NCBI RefSeq assembly: GCF_001748245.1
Contig: NZ_BDFO01000001.1
Span: 235,740 to 299,739, forward strand
Reading direction: 5' to 3'
Length of the DNA stretch: 64,000 bases
DNA from: Oligoflexus tunisiensis
GTDB lineage: Bacteria; Bdellovibrionota_B; Oligoflexia; Oligoflexales; Oligoflexaceae
This document shows positions 43,233-52,294 of the stretch, piece by piece (within the stretch, counting starts at the first letter, position 1; every line of letters starts with the position of its first letter). Below the pieces are notes generated by a model. It was given only the letters and a program-made list of their open reading frames with translations. It was not told the origin of the DNA and ran no database searches. The position numbers and the translations under genes are program-made.

Positions 43233-44468
43233 TTAAGCTGATTTTTTGGCGAGCTCACGGGCCTGTTTCACGTCGCGTATCAATTTCGGCTCGGGTTTCA
43301 CGCCCTTGGCCTTGAGTTCCTGCACCACCCTGGCGATGGCGACGTAGGCCTTTTCAAAGGTCGGCTCGGAGGTGTAGCTGCTGGCCAGCTCATGGAGGCT
43401 CTTTTCCAACGCGCCTTTTTTGCGATAGGCGAGGCCGAGGTTGTACTGAAGAAGGTAAAGGCGCGCCTTGTCCGCCAGCATTCGCATGGCATTGTTATAG
43501 GTGATGATACCCTTATCAAAATCACCCTTGGCCACCTGGGAGATGGCCAGGTTATTGAAGGCACGCGCCAGCTCGTTGCCGTTTTCCGTTTCCGCGATCA
43601 GTTGCTCGGCAAGAGAAAAATCCCCTTCCTTGAAGGCGAGCGTCGCCAGCTGATCCTTGCAATCCTGGTTGTTGGGATCCTCGCCCATCACATCGCTAAA
43701 GACGCGGCGGGCCTCATCATGGCGATCGGCCTCGATATAGGCACTGCCGAGGTTGATCTTGTTGGAAATGTTCTTCGGCGAAGCCTGCACCAGTTTTTCA
43801 AGGATCGTGATCGCCTCATCATGATGGCCTCGGCGCGAGAGAATGCGGGCCTTCAGCTGCACGGCACGGTTGTTATCCGGGGCATTGCGCAAGGCGTCAT
43901 TGACACATTTTTCCGCCTTCTCGATCTTGGCGAGACCCATAAAGACTTCGGTGGCCGCGAGCAGGGCGCGGGTCTGGTAAGGGCCAGGCTTGAACAGGTC
44001 ATCGGTGAACATTTTATAGGCTTCCCCGGGCGAACCATCCCAGACATACATTTCAATCTTGCGAAGCTGGTTTTCGCGGGGATCGATATTGGATTCAAAG
44101 TTGACGATGCTGGTGATCATCTCCTTGACCTGCTGCCGATCAAAGGGCAGGGACAGGATATTGGTAAAGCCAAGATCCTTGGTCAACTTCACATCATCAG
44201 GCGCCATGCGCTTGGAATAGATGATACAGGGCACAAAGCGGCGTTTCTTTTTCGAACGGGCTTTCTGTACAAAAATTGTGCCGGGCATGCCGCGCAGTTC
44301 CCAGGCCACGATATAGAACTGGATGTGATTCTTGTCAGCCTGAATCAGAGCGTCATCACCGGTGGGGGAAATGGTGATATTGGAAAAGCCGAGTTCCTTC
44401 AGCAACATCTCAAAAAAGAGCGTGTTGCCTGTGTTGTCATCCAGAATCAGGAAACGTTCAATTGCCAT
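43233..44468 (-). CDS. TPR protein with a degenerate receiver domain
   Basis: The 411 residues begin with a CheY-like receiver (about 3-120) that keeps the acidic pair D10-D11 but has Ala55 (I-V-A-W-E-L-R-G-M-P-G) at the phospho-acceptor place and Leu instead of the conserved Lys (S-L-P-F). It cannot be phosphorylated in the usual way. The remainder (about 150-400) is a row of tetratricopeptide repeats (N-K-I-N-L-G-S-A-Y-I-E-A, A-R-A-F-N-N-L-A). A scaffold or pseudo-receiver role is likely. A paralogue with two such receivers starts 1.2 kb away on the other strand, across the flippase-like gene. The ribosome site is weak, so the GTG two codons upstream remains possible. Confidence 0.85.
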   Translation of the reverse strand: MAIERFLILDDNTGNTLFFEMLLKELGFSNITISPTGDDALIQADKNHIQFYIVAWELRGMPGTIFVQKARSKKKRRFVPCIIYSKRMAPDDVKLTKDLGFTNILSLPFDRQQVKEMITSIVNFESNIDPRENQLRKIEMYVWDGSPGEAYKMFTDDLFKPGPYQTRALLAATEVFMGLAKIEKAEKCVNDALRNAPDNNRAVQLKARILSRRGHHDEAITILEKLVQASPKNISNKINLGSAYIEADRHDEARRVFSDVMGEDPNNQDCKDQLATLAFKEGDFSLAEQLIAETENGNELARAFNNLAISQVAKGDFDKGIITYNNAMRMLADKARLYLLQYNLGLAYRKKGALEKSLHELASSYTSEPTFEKAYVAIARVVQELKAKGVKPEPKLIRDVKQARELAKKSA

Positions 44469-44540
44469 GAGCACACCATTGTCACGAGATAAACCCGAAG
44501 GTCCATCGGCAGGTGGCTCAGGGACTTTATGGACAGCCGA

Positions 44541-45560
44541 TCAATAGGCTGAAATCACAGCGGAACTGTCCACATCCGCGCCCCCCGAGGGCAGCGGCTG
44601 ATGGCGACGCAGGCTGAGATAGGGGATCACGCCCAGAATATTCAATAAAAGCTGGGAAATAACGAAAAGATTGAAGACGGTCGCACCATGTTGCAGGCCG
44701 ATCATGTTGAAGAGCCGATCGAAGGCCACGTGACCCACACCGAGCCCGCCCGGAGTGATGGGAATCGCTGTGGTCAAGACACCGACTGGAAAGATGGAAG
44801 CGATGCGGCTGAAGTCGGGAGCGTCACCGAGAATTTTCACCGTGATGAGATAGAAAAAGCAGAGGCTGAGCCCCTGAATGATCAGCGAAAGGATGAGGCT
44901 ACGGGCGATGGCGCCACGCGCATAGCGATAGGTGCGCAGGGCATTATAGAGCTTGTAAAACAGGCCAACGCCCGGAATCGGCAAGGAGAGGAAACGCAGA
45001 AAGGGGTCACGCCCGCGATAGTGGTAAAGGGCTGCGGTATAAAACACCACAAAACCACCGCTCACACCGCCCATCAGGGTGACGAGCGGCACAAGGCGGG
45101 GATCCTGCATGAGGGTGGACAGGCTGCCGAGCATGAAGAGCCAGCCGATCAGAAAAAGACCGCTGAGACCCACAATGCGATCCAGCAAAACCGTCATCAT
45201 CGCCTGGGTTTTGGATTTATCCTTGTTGTCACGAATCACATACGCCAGCTTAATGATGTCGCCACCCACGGCGCCCGGCATCACGGTGTTGAAAAAGAAA
45301 CCGGTGACCTGCAGCTGCAGCGCGCGTTTCCAGGTAATTTTATAGCCCGCACCTTCAAGAAGGGTTTTCCAGCGCCAGGTTCCCATCCCGCAGGCAGCGA
45401 TCATCCAATAGCCGATGGCAGCGGCCAGGAGGTCATACTCAGTGGCAAATCGGCGTATTTGAGAGAGGTCGACCTTGCCTGATCCCACCAGCCAGGCGAT
45501 GAGGGCCGCCGCCAGGGCCAGCTTTAAGACCGTGATGAGTAAGGGTTTCATTCGAAGCAC
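44541..45560 (-). CDS. flippase-like integral membrane protein (LPG_synthase_TM/UPF0104)
   Basis: The 339 residues hold about eight membrane segments. The family features W-R-W-K-T-L-L, F-F-F-N-T-V-M-P-G-A-V-G-G-D-I-I-K and P-G-G-L-G-V-G-H-V-A-F are diagnostic of the lysylphosphatidylglycerol-synthase transmembrane / AglD-type family, often linked to glycolipid or polyprenyl-glycan translocation. The soluble aminoacyl-transfer domain of MprF is absent. The GTG at 45560 has GGAGGAG 8 bases before it; the ATG three codons later is too far from it. The TPR-receiver gene follows 72 bases downstream on the same strand. Confidence 0.87.
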   Translation of the reverse strand: MLRMKPLLITVLKLALAAALIAWLVGSGKVDLSQIRRFATEYDLLAAAIGYWMIAACGMGTWRWKTLLEGAGYKITWKRALQLQVTGFFFNTVMPGAVGGDIIKLAYVIRDNKDKSKTQAMMTVLLDRIVGLSGLFLIGWLFMLGSLSTLMQDPRLVPLVTLMGGVSGGFVVFYTAALYHYRGRDPFLRFLSLPIPGVGLFYKLYNALRTYRYARGAIARSLILSLIIQGLSLCFFYLITVKILGDAPDFSRIASIFPVGVLTTAIPITPGGLGVGHVAFDRLFNMIGLQHGATVFNLFVISQLLLNILGVIPYLSLRRHQPLPSGGADVDSSAVISAY

Positions 45561-45724
45561 GAAAATGCTCCTCCGTTTGGTTCATCCCTATGGGGCTTTG
45601 ATTGTAAATAAAACGCCTGGATTTGTCGCGGGTTAATAACACCCCAGCCTGGGCCGACTCATTCCTTCGCCAGGATTGTCGATAAATATGCGACGCCTCC
45701 TTTCAACGATAAGCGGTGGTGGCC

Positions 45725-47929
45725 ATGGATGTTTTTTTTAGAGACAGGGATGTGAAGGTTCTGGTGGTGGACCCATCAGGGGCCTCCCGTACCCTTCTCT
45801 CCGAAGTGATTCGCGGTCTCGGTTTTGCCGATGTGCACGGTGTGCCCAGCCTCAAGGATGCTCTCAGTATCATGGAGGTGGAAAGGGTTCGCTGGCTGAT
45901 TACACCGCTCTTTGTCGATCAGCATGAGAACCTCCTGCAGGTTCTCAATCTCTATACCACCGTTCCCGAATTGCGCCAGCTGCGTGTCTCCGCTCTCGTC
46001 GAAGAAACCGAAATGGATATCCTCCCGGCCTGCTTTGAGCGCGGTCTGCTGTCCTATCATAAAAAGCCCTTTACCAAGGATTCCCTGATCAATGAATTGA
46101 AGGATTTCCTGCAGCGTTATGAAAAATCCGGCTGGCGATCCAGTCAGATGGCGGGATCCTATCTGCGGCAGAACCTGATGGCTCTGGGACTCTTTGAAGA
46201 ACTGCTGACCTTTGAACGTCACCTATTGAAATATTCGCCCGGTGATCTACATCAGTATCTGAATCTTGCCGTTCCTCTGGCCAAAACCGGCAAGGAGGAT
46301 GAAGCAAAAGCCATTCTTTCCCAGGTGAGAAAGATTGATGCATCGCTCGGTGGTGCCATCAAACAGATCTGCACAACCTATCTGGCCGGTGAGGACATCT
46401 CCCAGTCCAGTGGCAGCGGTATGAACATGCTCGGCTTGAAGACGGCCATCATTCTCGATAGCGACACCTCCATACGTTCGGAAATTCAGACCACTCTGCA
46501 CGAAATGGGTGTGGAAAGCATTCATGCCTTCGAGGATGGCCTCAGCGCGCATGAGCATATCAAGCAGCATAACAATCCGGATATCATTCTTCAGGAATGG
46601 CGCGTGCCGAAGCTGACCGGTCCTCTGTTTCTCCAAAGGGCTCAGGAGGAAGGCGCCAAAACCACTCCGGTGATCCTGGTCAGTTCCCTTGTGCAGAAAG
46701 AGGACATTCCTTTCGTGCGCGAGATGGGTGTGGCTAACACACTGCAAAAACCATTTCAACGCAAGGAACTGGTGCAGTCCATTATCTGGACCATTCAGCA
46801 GGATCGCCAGCCGACCGAGCAGGGCAGCATGGAACGCAAAATGCGTCAGCTGCTGGCTGAGCGACAGTTCGAAGAGGCGGCCAAAATCAAGGAGCGCTAT
46901 ATCTCCGATGCCACCATCAGTGTGGGCTCGAAGGAATTGATCGAGGCGGAATTCGCCTATGCATTTGGTGACAACGAAAAGGCCCGAGACTTTGGAATTG
47001 AAGCCATCAAGCATGCCGGTGAGTCGATCTTTATTTTGAACCTGCTCGGCAAGGCTATGATCAACCTTCGGGAATTTGAAACCGCTTTGAAATGCTTTCA
47101 AAAGGCGCAAACCCTGGCGCCTTTGAATCTCGAACGTCTGTGTCAGATCGCAGAAATCCATTCCGAACTTGGTGATACGAAGAAGGCCAATGAAATTCTG
47201 GAAGAGGCCAAGGATATCGATCCCGACAGTCAAAGAGTGAAGGAGGCGGAAGCCAAGGCTGCGATCAACGGCGGGGAAACAGGTGTCGCGAAGAAGATCA
47301 TGGCCCAGCTCAAGGCCATGGAAAATGTGGTAGCCTATATGAACAACCGCTCTGTGGCGCTGGCCCGCTGCGGCATGATCGATGACGGCATTGAAGGCTA
47401 CAAAAAAACGCTGGAAGCCATTCCTGATGAGCGGCCGGATATCAAAGGCATCGTGCACTATAACATCGCCTTCGCCTATATCCGTTCGACCAAGCTTGCC
47501 GAGGCCAAAGCCGAATTGGAGCAGGCTGTCCAATATCCAACGACCAAGGTCCTGTCGCGTGCGGAAGCGCTGCTCAAGCGGGTCAACCAGGCCATCGACA
47601 AGGGCTCGCAACTTACAATCGCCCGCAATGATCATGCTCTGAATCGCACGGTCGGGGATCTGCAGGCGCAGCCGTCCGGCGGAGCTTCCCAGTCTCCCGC
47701 TCCCCGGGATAAGACCCAGGAGGAAGCCAAGGAAGCCGCGAAGAATCGCGTGCTGGCGGTGGTGGATTCCAAGCCAGGCGAAATGGGCTGTCACATGGTT
47801 TTCAAAAGTTCGACGCCGAATGCCAGAGTCAGCAAAATGCTGGAAGGTCAGTTGCGCTTCAACCCACGGAAGGCGATCGAACGAGCGGAATCCATGGGTG
47901 CGGATCGGATGGTTGCCACCGGCGGCTGA
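45725..47929 (+). CDS. large TPR protein with two degenerate receiver domains
   Basis: The 734-residue protein contains receiver 1 (about 8-130), where the acceptor Asp is Pro61 (L-I-T-P-L-F) though K-K-P-F is kept. Receiver 2 (about 238-360) has Gln290 (I-I-L-Q-E-W-R-V-P-K-L-T-G) in that place and L-Q-K-P-F kept. TPR units follow (about 380-640; L-L-G-K-A-M-I-N-L-R-E-F-E-T-A-L-K-C-F), then a Pro/Ala/Gln linker and a C-terminal tail. All three receivers of this locus thus lack the acceptor. I prefer the ATG at 45725; GTG codons just upstream are possible. A terminator follows. Confidence 0.85.
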   Translation: MDVFFRDRDVKVLVVDPSGASRTLLSEVIRGLGFADVHGVPSLKDALSIMEVERVRWLITPLFVDQHENLLQVLNLYTTVPELRQLRVSALVEETEMDILPACFERGLLSYHKKPFTKDSLINELKDFLQRYEKSGWRSSQMAGSYLRQNLMALGLFEELLTFERHLLKYSPGDLHQYLNLAVPLAKTGKEDEAKAILSQVRKIDASLGGAIKQICTTYLAGEDISQSSGSGMNMLGLKTAIILDSDTSIRSEIQTTLHEMGVESIHAFEDGLSAHEHIKQHNNPDIILQEWRVPKLTGPLFLQRAQEEGAKTTPVILVSSLVQKEDIPFVREMGVANTLQKPFQRKELVQSIIWTIQQDRQPTEQGSMERKMRQLLAERQFEEAAKIKERYISDATISVGSKELIEAEFAYAFGDNEKARDFGIEAIKHAGESIFILNLLGKAMINLREFETALKCFQKAQTLAPLNLERLCQIAEIHSELGDTKKANEILEEAKDIDPDSQRVKEAEAKAAINGGETGVAKKIMAQLKAMENVVAYMNNRSVALARCGMIDDGIEGYKKTLEAIPDERPDIKGIVHYNIAFAYIRSTKLAEAKAELEQAVQYPTTKVLSRAEALLKRVNQAIDKGSQLTIARNDHALNRTVGDLQAQPSGGASQSPAPRDKTQEEAKEAAKNRVLAVVDSKPGEMGCHMVFKSSTPNARVSKMLEGQLRFNPRKAIERAESMGADRMVATGG

Positions 47930-47956
47930 TGGTCTTTCTGTTCAAAAAATAATCAC

Positions 47957-47984
47957 ACCCCGGCGTCCGGCGCGGGGTCTTTTC
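47957..47984 (+). terminator. rho-independent terminator
   Basis: ACCCCG, a 10-base loop and CGGGGT are followed by CTTTT, just after the TPR-receiver gene and at the 3' end of the convergent minus-strand operon. Confidence 0.7.
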
Positions 47985-48270
47985 AATCCCAATCCCGAAT
48001 CTCAACATACCAGATCACGCTGCGCTCCTCATTCTCAAGGGACCACATTTCAATCACCTGCTCATCAAGATCCAAAATTTCCACGCGCATGCTTTCACCG
48101 TGAATGATCAATTCACCTTTGGTCATGACCTGGTGGATCAGACGCTGAAATTCCATCGAATTCAAAATGATATGCTCGGCACATTTGGATCCTGTGGATC
48201 CGCCGATGGCCCCGCCGGCAAAGGCCGGGCTTCCAAAAGCCAGAGCCAGGATCAAATACAAAGCTTTCAT
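47983..48270 (-). CDS. small exported protein of unknown function
   Basis: The 95-residue protein has a signal peptide (M-K-A-L-Y-L-I-L-A-L-A-F-G-S-P-A-F-A). The mature part is about 77 residues with a Gly/Ser-rich start, one Cys and a strand-rich, acidic end (E-I-L-D-L-D-E-Q-V-I-E-M-W). No family is recognised. Its ATG overlaps the stop of the HTH gene by 4 bases, so it is the third cistron of a coupled trio. Confidence 0.72.
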   Translation of the reverse strand: MKALYLILALAFGSPAFAGGAIGGSTGSKCAEHIILNSMEFQRLIHQVMTKGELIIHGESMRVEILDLDEQVIEMWSLENEERSVIWYVEIRDWD

Positions 48271-48998
48271 ACCAATCTCTCCTGACCCTTGAGGACGTTG
48301 AATAGAGTTCCAAAGAAAACCAGAACATCGCCACGATTGGTCTTGTCACCGATGATGGCAAACGCATCCTCGCAGAATTTGGCCTCAAGGGCCGCGAGCT
48401 GCAGAGCGGCCTCCTTGTTCAGGGATTCCCAGCCCACGTAGGCGGCTGAGGCTCCCTTGATCTCATCATTTCTGCGGGAACACATGCTGATGAACGTGGC
48501 GAGCGAACGGCGGGCATGCTCGAAAGAGGAACTGCCGACATCCTGATCCAGAATCCATTTATCACCCTTGCGGGTCAGGACTCCGGCCGCCACGATATCT
48601 TCAAAATAAGGAATGAGACCCTGCCCGTAGGTTTCGATCACATCCTTCTCATTGATGCCTTGAATATGGCTGGCGAGGACCAGTATCTTGAGATGCTCCT
48701 CGGAGTGCAAAAAGCGCGCGAGATCATCCTCGGTCGTGCGATAGCTGACATTCACCACAAAGCGTTTGAGCGCCGGCCAGCGGCTGCCGACAAAGTCCCG
48801 CAGCTCGGCTTCCGGCATGATGATCGAGGCGATGGCGATCGCCACTTCCTGGGAAGGATCCACCTCACCCTGCGCCACCCGCCGCACCGTGGAATAGCTC
48901 ACAGACGAGAGGCGTGCCAGCATTTGCAGGCTGCGGTTCTGCCGCCCTTCGAGCCAGCGGGCGATGGCGGCAGCCAGCGATTGTGCGGTCGTCGTCAT
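48267..48998 (-). CDS. HTH-type regulator-like protein
   Basis: The 243 residues have an N-terminal helix-turn-helix of XRE type (about 20-60; L-Q-M-L-A-R-L-S-S-V-S-Y-S-T-V-R-R-V-A-Q-G). A long helical domain follows that includes a winged-helix-like segment (Y-F-E-D-I-V-A-A-G-V-L-T-R-K-G-D-K-W). It could be a ligand- or protein-responsive transcription factor. It overlaps the FAD-oxidase stop and the small exported gene start by 4 bases each, so it probably controls, or is produced in fixed ratio with, its neighbours. The signal it senses is unknown. Confidence 0.72.
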   Translation of the reverse strand: MTTTAQSLAAAIARWLEGRQNRSLQMLARLSSVSYSTVRRVAQGEVDPSQEVAIAIASIIMPEAELRDFVGSRWPALKRFVVNVSYRTTEDDLARFLHSEEHLKILVLASHIQGINEKDVIETYGQGLIPYFEDIVAAGVLTRKGDKWILDQDVGSSSFEHARRSLATFISMCSRRNDEIKGASAAYVGWESLNKEAALQLAALEAKFCEDAFAIIGDKTNRGDVLVFFGTLFNVLKGQERLV

Positions 48999-50404
48999 AG
49001 ATCGAAAATTTTCCCTGGGTTCAAAATTCCATTCGGATCAAAGATCGCTTTGATCTTACGCATGGTCTCCACCACTTCCTTGGGCGCGCAGAAATGCAGG
49101 TCGGCCTTTTTCAGAACGCCGATGCCGTGTTCTGCAGAAATGCTGCCGCGATATTTCTCCACGAGCTTGAAAACCTCGACCTCCGTAGTCCGCGTGAGCG
49201 AGCGGAAGGCTTCGTAATCCATGCTGGTGGGGGCGGAATAGTTCAAATGCAGGTTGCCGTCACCGATGTGCCCGAAAAGGAACATCTGCACACCGCGGAC
49301 GTTGGCGAGGACCTTTTCCATTTCCTTGATAAAGGGCGGCAGACTGCTGATCGGCAGCGCGATATCATTCTTGCGAACCAGGCCTTCCATCGACACCGAT
49401 TCGCTGATCAGTTCGCGCAGACCCCAAAGATTATGGAATTCCGCAGAGCTCGTGGCAATCACCGCATCGGTAATCAGACCGCGCTCAAACGCTTCCTCGA
49501 GGAAGGGTTCCATGGGATCTTTGGCCCCTTCCGGCTGTTTTTCAAATTCCAGCAGCACGTAAAATTCATGCCTGTCACCAAAGGGGTTCTGTCTTTGGGT
49601 CTGATGCTTCAGCACCAGATTCAAACAGGCCTTGGTGAAAAACTCAAACGCCGTGGGATGTATGCCACGCAGGTTGACCAGACCCAAAAGCTGCGTGATT
49701 TTTTCAAAGCTGTCGGTCGCCATACAGGTGAGCCGCAGCTCCTTCGGCAAAGGCGCCAGTTTCATCGTCGCTTTGGTGACTATGCCGAGCGTTCCTTCCG
49801 AAGCCACAAAGAGCTGCTTCAGATCGTAGCCGATATTGTTCTTGCGCAGATCATAGTTCAAATCCAGCACCGTGCCATCAGCCATCACCACTTCCAAACC
49901 GAGCACCTGCTCACGGGTGCCGCCGTAGCGAATCAATTTCAAACCGCCGGCATTGGTGGCAATATTGCCGCCGAGCTGGCAGCTGCCTTTGGCAGCCAGA
50001 TCCACCGGATAGAAGAGTCCGGCATCCTTGGCCGCTTTTTGCAGGGTTTCGATGATAACACCGGCTTCCGCGGTGACGCTCATATTGATGGGGTCGATGC
50101 CCAGAATGCGATTCATTTTTTCCAGGGACACCACGAGCTCCTGATGCGAAGCATTGCACGCACCGGCCAGACCTGTGCGTCCACCGCTCGGCACCACGCG
50201 AATTTTATGCTCATTGCAGTAGCGTAAAATCCGGCTGACCTCGTCCGTGGTTTTCGGGAAAACAACGGCGAGCGGATCCGGTGTGGAACGCGTCCAGTCC
50301 TTGCCGTAAACCTGCAAGTCGTCGGATTTTACGGTCAAACGCGATTCGGTGACGATGGCTTTGAGGGCTTCCAGGTGCACGGCAGTCACGGCATGTCCTT
50401 TCAT
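48995..50404 (-). CDS. FAD-linked oxidase (GlcD/D-lactate dehydrogenase-like)
   Basis: The 469-residue flavoprotein has the PCMH-type FAD-binding domain (V-V-P-S-G-G-R-T-G-L-A-G-A near residue 75; G-G-N-I-A-T-N-A-G-G). Its C-terminal cap ends D-P-N-G-I-L-N-P-G-K-I-F. Family members oxidise D-2-hydroxy acids such as D-lactate, glycolate or 2-hydroxyglutarate and pass electrons to the respiratory chain; H-I-G-D-G-N-L-H-L-N is a usual active-site segment. The exact substrate is not readable. It heads a minus-strand trio with 4-base overlaps. Confidence 0.9.
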   Translation of the reverse strand: MKGHAVTAVHLEALKAIVTESRLTVKSDDLQVYGKDWTRSTPDPLAVVFPKTTDEVSRILRYCNEHKIRVVPSGGRTGLAGACNASHQELVVSLEKMNRILGIDPINMSVTAEAGVIIETLQKAAKDAGLFYPVDLAAKGSCQLGGNIATNAGGLKLIRYGGTREQVLGLEVVMADGTVLDLNYDLRKNNIGYDLKQLFVASEGTLGIVTKATMKLAPLPKELRLTCMATDSFEKITQLLGLVNLRGIHPTAFEFFTKACLNLVLKHQTQRQNPFGDRHEFYVLLEFEKQPEGAKDPMEPFLEEAFERGLITDAVIATSSAEFHNLWGLRELISESVSMEGLVRKNDIALPISSLPPFIKEMEKVLANVRGVQMFLFGHIGDGNLHLNYSAPTSMDYEAFRSLTRTTEVEVFKLVEKYRGSISAEHGIGVLKKADLHFCAPKEVVETMRKIKAIFDPNGILNPGKIFDL

Positions 50405-50466
50405 GAGTCGTAGGCCCAGGATCTTAGCAGGGAAAATTCGAAGCGCCTAGCGCGTTCCAGGCGGTT

Positions 50467-51921
50467 TTAGTACTTTGCGAGGATCTCATACAAGGCCTGA
50501 TCCTGACGCCGGCGAAAGTCCGCCACAGTGGGCTGGTTGTCGGGACTTTTGCCATTGTTCAGTATGGCAAAGGCCAGCATTCCATGCTTCGGATGGCCCA
50601 TGTATCCGGCCAGACTCGACACGGAGACCGGCTGGGAGAGAGTACCCGTTTTGGCACGAACCAGGCCCTGAATTTCCCCGTCTCCCAGTTTTTTAAAGCG
50701 TTTTTCCAGTGTTCCGGTCAAACCGGACGCGGGGAAGCTGGCCAGGAATTCGGGATAAAGCTCCATATGCTGGTGCATGTAGGTGAGCACCTTAACGATC
50801 TGCTCCGCGCTGAAGCGATTGCGATTGTCGAGACCCGAGCCGTTGATGATTTCAAATTTGTCCTTGATTCCCACCTCGTCGCGCAGAAAACGCTCGATGG
50901 CGCTCACGCCATTTTTCAGGGTGCCGCTGCCGTCAACGTCCGCTTCGCCGCGCTCGGGAAAGGCTGCACCCAGGCGCTTGACCAGCATGTCGGCAATAAA
51001 ATTATTCGAATAATGATTGAGACCCCGCACGATGAAGCCCAGATCGTAGCTTTCGAGCGTGTAGAGCAATTTTGCGGACACTGGTGTGGAACCTTCCTTC
51101 ACCTTCCCATGCACCAGGACTCCCGAGGCTTCAAGAAAGGCCCGCAGCTGTTCGCCACCTTCCGTCACGGCATTGCCCATGGAACGATAGACCTTCACCA
51201 TCGGCGCCTGGGAACCGATGGAACCCGACACCACCAGGGTCGATTGATTCCCACGGCTTTGGCGGACAGCCTGGATCGAGCTTTTGACACCGGTGGTGGT
51301 GCTCGTGTTGTTGATCAGCGGGAGGTTGGGAATGGGATAGGGATCAAAACTCACGCGGCCTTTCTGTCCAGCCTTGGCGCTGGGTGAAACCGCGATCGGC
51401 AGCGTGTTGAAATTCAAACCAAAGGCGCTGACCGGCGCATCATAGGCACGATCCGAGGCTTTGATTCCATCCTGTCGCGAGGAATCGCGCTTCTCATTGT
51501 CGAAGAGATCATTGTCGATGATGAGGTCACCGGTGAAACTCTTGACGCCGAGATGCCGAAGATCGGCGGCGAGCTGCCAGAGTTTTTCATTGATGACGAG
51601 TGGATCACCGTCACCTTTCACATAGAGATTGCCCTGAATCACGTCGCCGCTTCGCAGCCCGCTATAGTAGAAGCGGGTCTTGAACGTATGCGCGGGCCCA
51701 AAATAATGCAAAAGGGCCGCCGAGGTAATCACCTTGGTGACAGAAGCCGGTGTCAGAGAGCGATCGGGGCCGCTCGAATAAACCACTTTGCCATCACTTA
51801 ATCTTTGAACGAGAATCGATTCCACATTGCCATTCATGTTGGTCAGCGCGGGAGCAGGTTGGGCAACACCTGTTCCGAGAACAGCGATCACGAGAAAAGC
51901 AGAGAACGAAGGTAAACGCAT
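50467..51921 (-). CDS. dacB: D-alanyl-D-alanine carboxypeptidase/endopeptidase (PBP4, S13)
   Basis: This periplasmic low-molecular-weight penicillin-binding protein trims or cleaves peptidoglycan cross-links. The 484 residues have a signal peptide, the nucleophile motif S60-V-T-K63, S-N-N (H-Y-S-N-N-F-I) and K-T-G (R-A-K-T-G-T-L-S). A large insertion between the first two motifs is typical of the S13 family. Length is normal. GGAAAGGATG precedes the ATG. It appears to be a single-gene unit. Confidence 0.94.
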   Translation of the reverse strand: MRLPSFSAFLVIAVLGTGVAQPAPALTNMNGNVESILVQRLSDGKVVYSSGPDRSLTPASVTKVITSAALLHYFGPAHTFKTRFYYSGLRSGDVIQGNLYVKGDGDPLVINEKLWQLAADLRHLGVKSFTGDLIIDNDLFDNEKRDSSRQDGIKASDRAYDAPVSAFGLNFNTLPIAVSPSAKAGQKGRVSFDPYPIPNLPLINNTSTTTGVKSSIQAVRQSRGNQSTLVVSGSIGSQAPMVKVYRSMGNAVTEGGEQLRAFLEASGVLVHGKVKEGSTPVSAKLLYTLESYDLGFIVRGLNHYSNNFIADMLVKRLGAAFPERGEADVDGSGTLKNGVSAIERFLRDEVGIKDKFEIINGSGLDNRNRFSAEQIVKVLTYMHQHMELYPEFLASFPASGLTGTLEKRFKKLGDGEIQGLVRAKTGTLSQPVSVSSLAGYMGHPKHGMLAFAILNNGKSPDNQPTVADFRRRQDQALYEILAKY

Positions 51922-52294
51922 GGAGCATCCTTTCCGCAGGCCATACCGGATTCGGGCCCATTATAGCATTGCAGAAGGAAAAAAGCAGATGCGCCAATCA
52001 GCACCGAAATGCGAAGAGGGCCAGATAGCGTCGTGCGGCGAAATCAGTCGCGAAGGTTGACGATAACGATCTCCTTTTAAGCACCATCAAACTGATGGCC
52101 AGACGCCACCACAAGGAATTCGAATCCATTCGAGCGACTCCAAATGGAAGACAATAAAGGAAACGGCATAACCTTGCGCTCATCATGCGATTGTCGCCGG
52201 CGTTTCGTCAACGGGATGTTTCATGAAATAAAGGTAAAGATTCTGAAGATATCCATGTGTTTCCCCACGCAGGAAAAACACCATGGAAAAAAAT
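51922..52294. other. 373-bp gap between dacB and pgpA
   Basis: No convincing gene: short open frames on both strands lack composition or ribosome sites. The part nearest dacB must hold its promoter, but no clear boxes are seen. An imperfect hairpin (CCATG-TGTTT at 52253-52262 against AAACA-C-CATGG ending at 52286) lies just past the pgpA end; it has no U-run in the pgpA direction. Confidence 0.5.

Noticed and set aside
45675..45690. GTCGATAA resembling a sigma-28 -10 box before the TPR-receiver gene
   Set aside because: No TAAA-type -35 at the required distance, so I do not call a FliA promoter.
46247..47794. 515-residue minus-strand frame opposite the TPR-receiver gene
   Set aside because: Antisense of a clear TPR protein; no independent evidence of coding.
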